A DNA stretch of 64,000 bases from the NCBI RefSeq assembly GCF_002257585.1, contig NZ_CP022743.1:1612001-1676000 (forward strand), read 5' to 3'. The notes beneath the pieces were generated by a model, which did not search any database, was not told the DNA's origin, and worked only from the letters and a program-made list of their open reading frames with translations. Position numbers and translations under genes: made by a program. The DNA comes from Mucilaginibacter xinganensis (lineage in GTDB: Bacteria > Bacteroidota > Bacteroidia > Sphingobacteriales > Sphingobacteriaceae). Of this stretch, positions 51,885-60,504 are shown piece after piece (position 1 is the first letter of the stretch; every line of letters starts with the position of its first letter).

Positions 51885-52014
51885 GTTCATGGTTGATGGT
51901 TCTTAGTTGATAGCAGCTTTAAGGGAATTTTATCAGAAGGCTGTAAACCATTCAATAATAACAGCTTTATTGTATAAAGTTGCAATTTCTTACTATCAAC
52001 CAGCAACCATGAAC
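51885..52014. repeat. Large inverted repeat (about 130 bp) between two same-strand genes
   Basis: GTTCATGGTTG (51885-51895) pairs with CAACCATGAAC (52004-52014) and GTTGATAG (51906-51913) with CTATCAAC (51993-52000). The middle 80 bases hold a second weak pairing around AGCTTTAA and AAAGTTGC. Confidence 0.75.
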
Positions 52015-52020
52015 GCTGAA

Positions 52021-52872
52021 CTACTTCAGTTTTCCTTTTAAAAATGTAATGGTTTTATCATAAGCATCTTTGGTAGCATCACTGCTATAAGCCGGGTTAC
52101 TTGGGTTGGCAAAACCATGGTCAGCGTCGTAACGGTTGACCGTTAGCTTTTTGCCGGCAGTTTTCATGTCAGCCTCAAATTTGTCCACCACTTTGGCATT
52201 TATCCACTGGTCTTTATTGGCAAAATTGCCTATTACATCGCAATGAAGGGTTTTAAGTTTGTTAACATCCTGCTCAGGCATCCCGTAGTACATTACACAT
52301 CCTGCTGCCTGTTTGCCCGCAAGCAGGCTGGTTTGCAGGCTCCAGCCACCGCCAAAGCACCATCCTATAGTAGCAATATGTGCCTTTGGGCCGGCATAAG
52401 CTAATGCCCCGTTTATAATAGCTTTTGCTCTTGATTCGTTTACCCCCTGCATTAGTTTACCTGCATCAGCAGGTGTTGTTGCCATTTTGCCGTCGTAAAG
52501 GTCAAGGTCTATCACTGTTACATCGCCCAGGTCATTGTAGATCTTTTCTGATTCTTTTTTAACCCAGTCATTTAATCCCCACCACTCATGTATTACCAGC
52601 AGGTAATTGTTGGTGTTTTTTTTAGCTTTCAGCTCGTAGGCCGTTGCAGTTTTACCATCAGCAGTTTTGTAGGTGATAGTTTTGCCAATACTGCTTTGAA
52701 AGTGTAAAGGCAAGGGGCTTTTGTGCGACAACACAAATTTTTTGCTGGTTGCCAGCATCGCAAATTGTTGTGTGGCAGTTGCCGGGCCATGGCAAACCAC
52801 CCTGTTTTTAGTTTGGCTAAAAGCCAGGACCCCAAAAAAAAGCAATGCGGTTAAGAGTAATAATTTTTTCAT
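52021..52872 (-). CDS. Secreted dienelactone hydrolase family protein
   Basis: The 283-residue alpha/beta hydrolase has a signal peptide (MKKLLLLTALLFFGVLAFSQ), the oxyanion-side VIHEWWGLNDWVK, the nucleophile elbow IGWCFGGGW with Cys in place of Ser (typical of dienelactone hydrolases), and the acid and His in YDADHGFANP. The first 60 mature residues are an extra domain before the hydrolase. Substrate is unknown. It is the 3' neighbour of the flippase gene's start, across the large inverted repeat. Confidence 0.88.
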   Translation of the reverse strand: MKKLLLLTALLFFGVLAFSQTKNRVVCHGPATATQQFAMLATSKKFVLSHKSPLPLHFQSSIGKTITYKTADGKTATAYELKAKKNTNNYLLVIHEWWGLNDWVKKESEKIYNDLGDVTVIDLDLYDGKMATTPADAGKLMQGVNESRAKAIINGALAYAGPKAHIATIGWCFGGGWSLQTSLLAGKQAAGCVMYYGMPEQDVNKLKTLHCDVIGNFANKDQWINAKVVDKFEADMKTAGKKLTVNRYDADHGFANPSNPAYSSDATKDAYDKTITFLKGKLK

Positions 52873-53132
52873 GGTTATTATTTAGTTTAATTTTTGCTAA
52901 ACAGATTTTCAGGCAACCAATATCGGGATAGTTTTGTTTTAAAACTGTCATTAAATTTCGCTGCGGCAGATACAGGTACGCATCTATATTTTTACCGGCG
53001 AAATTATAAATAAGGCCAACAGTAAAGTAAAATTGGAAAAGGCAGTACTTTTTGGTTTACTTTGCCGATGAGGGAGAAACCTTAGGAATAAAAGGTAAAT
53101 TCGTCATGAATTCAAATCCTGAACATTAACCA

Positions 53133-53795
53133 ATGGAAGCCGATTTTATAACTTATCAAAAATTTAATGATATCGCCTTAGCCTATCAACTTACTGATTT
53201 ACTGCAACTACACAAGGTTGATTACCAGTTTGAGGAGGAAGCACTAACGTTTAATCCGTCGTTTAACTTAAATGATGAGCTTTCAAAGCAGTATGCGGTA
53301 AAAATTAGCGCCGGCGATTTTGACAGGGTAAATGAGCTGTTGAAGCAGGATGCCGGCGAACACCTTGGCGATGTTGAAAAGGATTACTACCTTTTTGATT
53401 TTAGTACGGATGAACTGCGGGATGTTGTTGCAAAAGCCGATGAATGGAGTGCTTTTGATGTGCAAATGGCCCGCAAGTTGCTTGCAGATAAGGGCAAAGC
53501 AATAACTGATGCGGAACTGGAAAACCTGGAGGAAAAAAGAATTGAGGAGCTGAAAGTTGCAGAGCCCCCTCAAACCGGCTGGATAGTTATAGGCTATATA
53601 TTTTCACTTCTGGGTGGGATTTTGGGCGTGTTTATTGGCTGGTATTTAAAATCATCCAAAAAAACGCTGCCTAATGGCGAACGGATTTATGAGTATTCGG
53701 AACGGGACAGGTGGCATGGTGCCGTTATATTTTATATTTCAATAGTAGTTTTGACCATTAGTTTGATATACCGAATGACCTGGGAAATTAATTAA
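53133..53795 (+). CDS. Hypothetical protein with two C-terminal membrane helices
   Basis: I do not recognise this 220-residue protein with certainty. The first 130 residues are soluble and begin ITYQKFNDIALAYQLTDLLQLHKVDYQFEE, reminiscent of DUF2007-type small domains that include a KFND-AL-Q-L pattern. The rest has helices at about 150-170 (TGWIVIGYIFSLLGGILGVFIGWYL) and about 195-212. It may be a membrane-anchored cytoplasmic protein. It is monocistronic. Confidence 0.65.
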   Translation: MEADFITYQKFNDIALAYQLTDLLQLHKVDYQFEEEALTFNPSFNLNDELSKQYAVKISAGDFDRVNELLKQDAGEHLGDVEKDYYLFDFSTDELRDVVAKADEWSAFDVQMARKLLADKGKAITDAELENLEEKRIEELKVAEPPQTGWIVIGYIFSLLGGILGVFIGWYLKSSKKTLPNGERIYEYSERDRWHGAVIFYISIVVLTISLIYRMTWEIN

Positions 53796-53846
53796 ATGGA
53801 GACCGGGCATGGTGGAGTTTGCTAAAGCCTGAGGTTGAAATATGGG

Positions 53847-54032
53847 TCAAATTTTAAAATATATTTCCTGAGTTAGGTACCTGATTTCTTCTTTTATACC
53901 ATCAATGTCCCTGTCCGCGGGAGTATAGAAAATTGAAACATTGCCATTAATTTTTACTTGAATGCTAAACTCTTTTGTAATGTTAAATGATTGAAAAACT
54001 TCGTTATCAATCCACTTGGAAGTCATTATCAA
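53847..54032 (-). CDS. Possible small protein, 61 residues
   Basis: A 61-residue frame (starting MIMTSKWID, alternative Met at position 3) lies in an AT-rich gap of about 390 bases between two plus-strand genes. It has a plausible beta-rich composition (ITKEFSIQVKINGNVSIFYT) and a helical end, but no recognisable family and no promoter I can point to. It may be a real accessory gene or chance. Confidence 0.35.
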   Translation of the reverse strand: MIMTSKWIDNEVFQSFNITKEFSIQVKINGNVSIFYTPADRDIDGIKEEIRYLTQEIYFKI

Positions 54033-54184
54033 ACGGCTGTAAAAAAAGATACTCGGGAAGGATTTAAATAGGTTTATTCTTTTTAATACATTGTTGTTGG
54101 TATCTAAAAAAACAACGCTAATTAAAGCGTATTCAAGGAAAATCAGCGATTAAAAGTATCTAAGTAAATTTATATATTTAAACG

Positions 54185-54715
54185 ATGTTTGATTTTTTCA
54201 AAAAAATAATAGACTATTTTAACACGCGTCATATTCCTTATATGCTATCGGGTAGTATTGCAATGGGGGTGTATATTGAACCGCGTTCCACTAAGGATAT
54301 TGACTTTGTGGTGCATCTACAGATGAAGGATATTGATAGTTTCGTATCTCATTTTGAGGGAGCATATTATTGCAGCAAGGATGCCGTTATAGACGCTGTA
54401 AATCGCCAAAGTATATTTAATGTAATAGATCATGCATCTGGTTTTAAGGCAGATTTTGTAGTCCTGAAAAATAACGAATATAGGCTTGCTGAATTTGAAC
54501 GCAAGCAAACGGCAGACTTTTATGGGATTGAAATTTCTATAGTTTCGCCTGAAGATTTACTGATTTCGAAATTAATTTGGATACAGGAATGGGAATCAGC
54601 TGTACAAATGGAAGATATTAAAAACCTGACGGCAATTCCCGATTTACAATTTGAATATATACTCCATTGGATAAAAAAGCTAAATTTGAATACTTTTAAT
54701 CTGATTGAGCTATGA
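54185..54715 (+). CDS. Nucleotidyltransferase-fold protein, possible toxin-type module
   Basis: The 176-residue protein shows the DNA polymerase beta-type nucleotidyltransferase signature: YMLSGSIAMGVYIEPRSTKDIDFVV, with the Gly-Ser and the DxD (Asp-Ile-Asp) of the metal site at about residues 22-43. A third acidic residue is likely in FKADFVVLK, and SPEDLLISKLIWIQEW matches families near AbiEii/DUF6036. Its stop overlaps the start of a 55-residue partner by ATGA, a tight two-gene unit like toxin-antitoxin pairs. Role is inferred. Confidence 0.75.
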   Translation: MFDFFKKIIDYFNTRHIPYMLSGSIAMGVYIEPRSTKDIDFVVHLQMKDIDSFVSHFEGAYYCSKDAVIDAVNRQSIFNVIDHASGFKADFVVLKNNEYRLAEFERKQTADFYGIEISIVSPEDLLISKLIWIQEWESAVQMEDIKNLTAIPDLQFEYILHWIKKLNLNTFNLIEL

Positions 54716-54879
54716 ATGATACGCCGGAACATGTAAAGCAAAAGCAGTTAGAAATCTGGCTTTCGAAACCACTGCAGGAAAGACTACGGCTGACACTTGT
54801 AATGAATGATGAGTTATATGGTTTTTGGAATAATGCAAAAAAAGATAGTTCTAAGGCAAATAGGCCATCTGACAAATAA
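54712..54879 (+). CDS. Small partner of the nucleotidyltransferase, 55 residues
   Basis: This frame, found by reading past the nucleotidyltransferase stop, begins in an ATGA overlap and encodes 55 residues: MNDTPEHVKQKQLEIWLS, then KPLQERLRLTLVMNDELYGF, then a basic/polar tail. It is predicted helical and small enough to be an antitoxin or regulator. I know no named family. The 4-base overlap and shared AT-rich composition are the main support. Confidence 0.65.
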   Translation: MNDTPEHVKQKQLEIWLSKPLQERLRLTLVMNDELYGFWNNAKKDSSKANRPSDK

Positions 54880-54925
54880 TAAAGAAACTTATTCAACTTT
54901 CTTCGAGTCTTTACCGACTTTCGGA

Positions 54926-57826
54926 CTATTTCAATATCTCCCTAATATCATCTACTGAAAGCGACTTTATAAAGCTTTCTTCAGTAGTGATCAATGCGCG
55001 CGAAAGGCTGAGCTTGCGTTGCTGAAGTGCCAGGATCTTTTCTTCAACAGTATCTTTTGTGATGAATTTATAGATGAACACATTTTTGGTTTGGCCAATG
55101 CGGTGGGTACGGTCTATAGCCTGTTGTTCAACGGCAGGGTTCCACCATGGATCGAGGATGAAAACGTAATCCGCTTCTGTAAGATTTAGTCCCACACCAC
55201 CGGCTTTTATCGAAATTAAAAATACCCTTGTTTTTTCATCCTCCTGAAACTGTTTTACCACGTCGCCGCGGTTTTGGGTGCTGCCATCAAGGTAGGCGTA
55301 GGGAATCATTTCCCTGTCGAAATATTCGCGATAAATATTCAGCTGCTTTACAAACTGCGAGAAGATCAATACTTTGTGGTTTCCTTCCAAAACGGTGGCA
55401 AGGGTATGGATCACGTTCTCAAATTTGCCTGAGTCACCCTCGTAATCCTGGTCTATCATTACCGGGTGGTTGGCAATCTGGCGCAGCTTAATGAGCCCCT
55501 GCAACACCTGGATCTGCGTTTTGGCATAGGTGCCATCTTCCAGGCTTTTCAGCAGTTCGTTGCGGTATTCGGATTTCACCTTTTCATAAACCGCCGATTG
55601 CTCTTCGCTCATCTGGCAATAGAACAGGTTCTCTATTTTTGGTGGCAGTTCGGTGGCCACCTGCTCTTTGGTACGGCGCAACACGAAGGGTTTTATAAGG
55701 GCCTGCAGTTTGCGCGCCTTGTCTTCATCTTTTTTCTTTTCTATCGGCGTAACAAACTCATTCTGGAAAAACTGCTGAATGCCCAGTAGGCCAGGGTTGA
55801 TGAACGACATCTGCGTCCACAGGTCGTTAACAGAGTTTTCTACCGGGGTACCGCTCAATATCAGCTTAAAACGCGATTTTAACTGCTTTACCGCCTGAAA
55901 TGACTTTGAAGAGGGGTTTTTAATATTCTGGCTCTCGTCTAATATCACGTAGTCAAAAAAGTAAGCCTTCATTAGTTCAATATCAATGCGGCTGATGCCA
56001 TAGGTAGTGATCACTACATCATAATTGGCAAACACCTCCGGCGATTTATAGCGGAAAGTACCGGTATGCACCATCAACCTTAGTTGCGGGGTAAACTTTT
56101 TAGCTTCCGCAAGCCAGTTATAGATGAGGGAAGTTGGCATAATAACCAACGAAGTGGCCTTGCCGCCAGCGGCTTCGGTATCTTCCTTATGTTTTTGAAG
56201 CAGCGCCAGTGTCTGGATGGTTTTACCCAAACCCATATCATCAGCCAGGCAGCCGCCAAAATGGTAGTTCTTTAAAAAGTGGAACCAGTTATAACCGGCT
56301 TTTTGATAAGGCCTTAAGTTACCGGCAAAATTTTGCGGCAGGTCAATATCTTCCAGTTCCTCAAAATCCAAAAGCTTTTGCAGTTTGCGCGTCATGGTTA
56401 CGCTGGCCATTTCGCCTTCGGCAAGTTCATTCACCAGCCCAATGTGGTGGCGTCGCAGTTTCAGCTCGTTGCCGCCCTCGGTAAAGTGCAGCAGGTTGCC
56501 ATATTGCGAGAACCATTTTTCGGGAATAATGGCAATCTCGCCCGATGGCAGCAGAAACTCCTTTTTACGGTTCAGGATATGATTTTTTAGCTGGATAAAC
56601 GGAATGCTGTAGGAACCGAAATATACGATGGCGTGGATATCAAACCAGTCATTATTTTCTTTTACGGCGAGGTCTATTTTGCTGGTGCCAAAAACATAGC
56701 GTTTCTGGCTGCCGGAATCTGGCTGTTCAATTTCAAAGCCCTGCTCAATCAATTGGTCATAATGCTGGTTGATCCACTCAAATACCGAGAAGGATTGGTC
56801 GGCATCTTCATCATTTATAGCCACTTCCAGGTTTTTGAACAGCGACGATGCTGTTTTAAGGCCCAATGTTTCCAGGTAGCTAAACTTGTTCTTTTCCCAT
56901 GTAACCGATCTTTTAATGCGGTGGAAAGTGTAATCATCGCCGCTGCGCTCCATCCGCACCGAAATCAGCCGTTCATCACCATAAGGGAATACATAACCGG
57001 CATATTTAAAATACAGTTGCAGCTGTGATGTGCCACCCTCCACATAAATGGGTTTTATAACCGGCCGGGCATCATATTTCTCCGTATTAATGGTAAAGCC
57101 TTCGGCATACACGTGGTGCTTTTCAATAAGCGGCGCCACAAACCTTTCGAAGTAGGATTGTTCGGACGATTTTGGGATAGCGATATATCGCTTATTTAAA
57201 AACGGTACCAGTTTTTTACCTTCTATCTCTTTTTCAAAATGATAAAGGGTATCATCAAGCAGCATCCACGCCGGATGGTTGCAAATAACCTCGGCATTTT
57301 TAAACATAAACTCAATACGCATCCCCTGGTATTTGATGGTGGGAAAGTACCTGATCTCTTCCTCGTTGCGCCTGAAATGGAACAATACCGTTGCCGCCTC
57401 GGCTGCTATTTGCACCTTACGTTCTGCAGGGTAGCCCTCTTTGCTCATCTGGTACAGCGGCTTATCTTTCAGTAAGCCCAAAGCATCGGCCATCCGTTTT
57501 TCTATTTTGGGGCGAAGCGTATCGAAAAGCTGCTCGTTAAAAATTTTGGTAAAGAACTCGAAGGGACGAATTGGCTTTTTATAGAATTTTTTTATCAGGT
57601 TGCCCTGCTCCATTTCTTCCAGCATCCTGATCAGCTTAACATCAACATCATCAATATATGCGGCAAATTCTTTTGCGGTATTTGAAAATAAACGCTGGTA
57701 GGTAAGTGAAAATTCGCCGTTTGGGTTAAGCTGTACTATATGTGGCTCAATAACGTACGACAGGTATTCATGCTTTGCAATAGCATAAATTATCTGGCAA
57801 GGCTTACTGCTGTCGACACGTAACAT
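54926..57826 (-). CDS. SNF2-family DNA helicase/translocase
   Basis: The 966-residue protein has a long N-terminal region (about 480 residues) specific to Bacteroidota-type SNF2 proteins, then the two helicase lobes. Motif I is DDMGLGKTIQTLALL, motif II VILDESQ, motif III LILSGTPVENSVND. The second lobe shows KVLIFSQFVKQLNIYR, and motif VI FILDPWWNPAVEQQAIDRTHRIGQT. It uses ATP to move along double-stranded DNA, likely in recombination or transcription control. It is monocistronic. Confidence 0.92.
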   Translation of the reverse strand: MLRVDSSKPCQIIYAIAKHEYLSYVIEPHIVQLNPNGEFSLTYQRLFSNTAKEFAAYIDDVDVKLIRMLEEMEQGNLIKKFYKKPIRPFEFFTKIFNEQLFDTLRPKIEKRMADALGLLKDKPLYQMSKEGYPAERKVQIAAEAATVLFHFRRNEEEIRYFPTIKYQGMRIEFMFKNAEVICNHPAWMLLDDTLYHFEKEIEGKKLVPFLNKRYIAIPKSSEQSYFERFVAPLIEKHHVYAEGFTINTEKYDARPVIKPIYVEGGTSQLQLYFKYAGYVFPYGDERLISVRMERSGDDYTFHRIKRSVTWEKNKFSYLETLGLKTASSLFKNLEVAINDEDADQSFSVFEWINQHYDQLIEQGFEIEQPDSGSQKRYVFGTSKIDLAVKENNDWFDIHAIVYFGSYSIPFIQLKNHILNRKKEFLLPSGEIAIIPEKWFSQYGNLLHFTEGGNELKLRRHHIGLVNELAEGEMASVTMTRKLQKLLDFEELEDIDLPQNFAGNLRPYQKAGYNWFHFLKNYHFGGCLADDMGLGKTIQTLALLQKHKEDTEAAGGKATSLVIMPTSLIYNWLAEAKKFTPQLRLMVHTGTFRYKSPEVFANYDVVITTYGISRIDIELMKAYFFDYVILDESQNIKNPSSKSFQAVKQLKSRFKLILSGTPVENSVNDLWTQMSFINPGLLGIQQFFQNEFVTPIEKKKDEDKARKLQALIKPFVLRRTKEQVATELPPKIENLFYCQMSEEQSAVYEKVKSEYRNELLKSLEDGTYAKTQIQVLQGLIKLRQIANHPVMIDQDYEGDSGKFENVIHTLATVLEGNHKVLIFSQFVKQLNIYREYFDREMIPYAYLDGSTQNRGDVVKQFQEDEKTRVFLISIKAGGVGLNLTEADYVFILDPWWNPAVEQQAIDRTHRIGQTKNVFIYKFITKDTVEEKILALQQRKLSLSRALITTEESFIKSLSVDDIREILK

Positions 57827-57974
57827 AGTTCTATATGATTAAAAAATTAATAGAAGCTACATCAACAAAAAATTCAAACCTAAACAGAATTTGTTTGAAG
57901 TGGAAATGTTTTGTGTTAAATAGTTGTTAACAGTGGGGGATGGACATTGCTTTTGGAAGTTACTTGTTCCTCTT

Positions 57975-59405
57975 TTATAATGGAATACTGATAATAAATT
58001 TACTATACAACCCCGGTTCTGATTGAACTGTTATCTTCCCCTCCATTTGTGTAACTGCGTCTTTAACCAGGTACAACCCGATTCCCGAGCTCTTTTTATT
58101 GCTGCCAGACATATAAAATTTATCAAAAATGCGTTCCTGGTCATTTTTACGGATCCCTAAACCGTTGTCCTCTACCTCTATTACGGCGCTCCCGTTCATC
58201 TCGTAAGTTTTTACTTTTACCCATTGCCGTTCCTTATCCGGATCACTGTATTTTATAGCATTCGATACCAGGTTGTTCAATATAACCTGCAGCTTTAGTG
58301 CATCGCTGTCGATTCTGTTCTTCTCCACTTCTTTGTAGATCTGAATTTTCTTTCCGCCTACGCCGTAATGATTCTGTGCTATCACGTTATCAATAATTGA
58401 CAGTAAGTAGCATTCTTTTTTTACTAGCCCGGAGTTTTTACTTTGAATAAACAGCAGCATTTCATTAATAAAACGATCCTGCTTTTCAAGGCTGTCTTTC
58501 ATCATGTTGATATACGCTTTAACCTGCACCGGGTCCGACTCATCATCTATCAGCGATATTAACCCCATAAGTGCAATCAATGGCGACCTAAGGTCATGTG
58601 TTACATTAAATACAAATTTATCCAGCCCAGAGTTTATTAGCTGGAGGCTGTCGTTTTGTTCCACTACCTTCTGCTGCGACCGGACCAGATTATTTAGCAT
58701 TATGCCCGCATAAGAGAGCGAACTGCCCAGAATCACCAGTGTAATGAAAACGTTCCCGATAAATACATACAAATTAATACTCCGGCAAATAACACCAAGG
58801 GTGTCAGAAAATGCCTGCTCCTTAATAGTCAAATCGGCCGAGATGTTATTAATAGCAAGTACGAGTTGTTTTTTTTCAGCAGCAGACATTTTGCCACCGG
58901 TAATTTGTTCGCGCGCCTGTTTGCCTATCAGGTGTAATTTATTTACCATTACATCGCCTTCGGTCCAGATACCAATTACCTTTTGAAACATGGGTAAATG
59001 CTGAAAGTTACTGAAAAGCCAAACCAGGTCGTCAATATCTGCGGGGTGGTTTTTACCCTGTAAGAACCCTTTTTTTGCCAGTTCTTTATTGGGGTTTGAT
59101 GATAGAGCTACCCTGGCTGTGTGATCGCCGGCAGGAACACTGATATCGCGCTCAAAAGCAGCATAATCCTCATTGTTTTCCAGCGTGATGTAATTGATTA
59201 AGTGGGCCGAAGCGTCTTTTTGCCCCTTTGAATATTGCGATTCTCCATTGATGTAAGCCCTGGCAGCAGATAAAGTGCGGATGGTATAAAAATTCAACAC
59301 TATCATTATGGCTGATGCTATAAACACAATAAGCAATAGCGTAAGGGAAGTCTTTTTAAACAAAAGCTTAATTCGGGATACAGGTGGTTTAGGGATCTCT
59401 CTCAA
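57975..59405 (-). CDS. Membrane sensor histidine kinase
   Basis: The 476-residue kinase has membrane helices at about residues 17-37 and 212-235 flanking a periplasmic helical sensor of about 170 residues (CHASE3-like length). Then come a HisKA phosphoacceptor helix (KFVFNVTHDLRSPLIALMGLISL) and a HATPase domain (NNLVSNAIKYSDP, VEDNGLGIRKNDQERIFDKF, SSGIGLYLVKDAVTQMEG). No response regulator gene is adjacent, so the partner is unknown. Confidence 0.9.
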   Translation of the reverse strand: MREIPKPPVSRIKLLFKKTSLTLLLIVFIASAIMIVLNFYTIRTLSAARAYINGESQYSKGQKDASAHLINYITLENNEDYAAFERDISVPAGDHTARVALSSNPNKELAKKGFLQGKNHPADIDDLVWLFSNFQHLPMFQKVIGIWTEGDVMVNKLHLIGKQAREQITGGKMSAAEKKQLVLAINNISADLTIKEQAFSDTLGVICRSINLYVFIGNVFITLVILGSSLSYAGIMLNNLVRSQQKVVEQNDSLQLINSGLDKFVFNVTHDLRSPLIALMGLISLIDDESDPVQVKAYINMMKDSLEKQDRFINEMLLFIQSKNSGLVKKECYLLSIIDNVIAQNHYGVGGKKIQIYKEVEKNRIDSDALKLQVILNNLVSNAIKYSDPDKERQWVKVKTYEMNGSAVIEVEDNGLGIRKNDQERIFDKFYMSGSNKKSSGIGLYLVKDAVTQMEGKITVQSEPGLYSKFIISIPL

Positions 59406-59582
59406 ATTTGTAAAATTTAACTATCCTAAAGTCTTTACAGCAGGTTTAGCTGCAAAAGATAAATGGCTAAAAAGGTATACGTTTTACGTATAAGTTAGGT
59501 TGCGTTTAAAGAAAATGGCTTCAAATTATTGGTTAAAATTCATCGGTGCTTAATAGAGGCAATATGACTCGAAATTTTATTC

Positions 59583-59618
59583 AAAAAAAAAAGCTCAAGA
59601 AAATTAATTCTTAAGCCT
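59583..59618 (-). terminator. Terminator of the succinate dehydrogenase operon
   Basis: On the minus strand an 11-bp stem with two wobbles (arms 59608-59618 and 59591-59601) is followed by a run of eight or more T, just after the sdhB stop. Confidence 0.85.
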
Positions 59619-59642
59619 TTACAGATTAAACAATGTTAAATC

Positions 59643-60434
59643 TTATTCGCCGGATGCGTGATCATGCGTCATTTCCTCGCGGAAAAGTTTAGCGCTGAAA
59701 TAATCGTTATTCATGTGGCTGATGTTGGTCATCTTAATTTCCTTAGGACATTCTGCTTCGCAGGCGCCGGTGTTGGTACAGTTACCAAAGCCCTCGGCAT
59801 CCATTTGAGCTACCATGGCCTGTACGCGGCTGTAACGCTCAGGCTGCCCCTGCGGTAACATACCCAGCTGGGTAACTTTAGCAGACACAAACAGCATGGC
59901 CGAAGCATTTTTACAGGCAGCAACGCAGGCACCACAGCCAATACAGGTTGCTGAGTTAAACGCCTCATCGGCAATTACCTTCGGAATAGGGATCTCGTTG
60001 GCATCAACGGTAACGCCGGTATTAACCGAAACGAAACCACCGGCCTGCTGGATCCTGTCGAACGCTGAGCGATCAACCGCCAGGTCTTTAACAACCGGGA
60101 AAGCGGCGGCGCGCCATGGCTCAATCACAATGATCTCGCCATCATGAAAAGTACGCATGTGTAGCTGGCAGGTGGTAATAGCGTTCTTTGGCCCGTGCGG
60201 TTGGCCGTTGATGTACAACGAGCACATACCGCAAATGCCTTCGCGGCAATCATGGTCAAAATTAATAGGCTCCTCACCCTTGTGGATCAGGCTTTCGTTA
60301 ACCACATCCAGCATTTCAAGGAACGACATATCAGGCGAAATACCTTCGGCCTTATAGGTTACAAACGCGCCCTTTGTATTTGCATTCTTTTGACGCCATA
60401 CTTTCAGCGTCAGGTTCATATTTCCGTTACTCAT
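59643..60434 (-). CDS. sdhB: Succinate dehydrogenase/fumarate reductase iron-sulfur subunit
   Basis: The 263-residue protein has the [2Fe-2S] Cys pattern [13 protein letters not shown]...CQLH (about residues 62-86) and the Cys clusters [12 protein letters not shown] and [12 protein letters not shown] for the [4Fe-4S] and [3Fe-4S] centres. It carries electrons between the flavoprotein and the cytochrome b. It is the last gene of sdhC-sdhA-sdhB. Confidence 0.95.
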   Translation of the reverse strand: MSNGNMNLTLKVWRQKNANTKGAFVTYKAEGISPDMSFLEMLDVVNESLIHKGEEPINFDHDCREGICGMCSLYINGQPHGPKNAITTCQLHMRTFHDGEIIVIEPWRAAAFPVVKDLAVDRSAFDRIQQAGGFVSVNTGVTVDANEIPIPKVIADEAFNSATCIGCGACVAACKNASAMLFVSAKVTQLGMLPQGQPERYSRVQAMVAQMDAEGFGNCTNTGACEAECPKEIKMTNISHMNNDYFSAKLFREEMTHDHASGE

Positions 60435-60442
60435 ATTATTAA

Positions 60443-60500
60443 GTCTGGAGTCTTAAGTTTAAAGTTCAAAACCGGTCAGCGGCTTCAAACTTCAAACCCA
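60443..60500. repeat. Imperfect inverted repeat between sdhA and sdhB
   Basis: AGTTTAAAGTTCAAAACCG near 60449-60472 is an imperfect complement of CGGCTTCAAACTTCAAAC at 60480-60497, and AAGTCTGG of CCAGGACTT. It is not followed by a T-run, so it may be a processing or partial-termination element within the operon. Confidence 0.55.
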
Positions 60501-60504
60501 GGAC

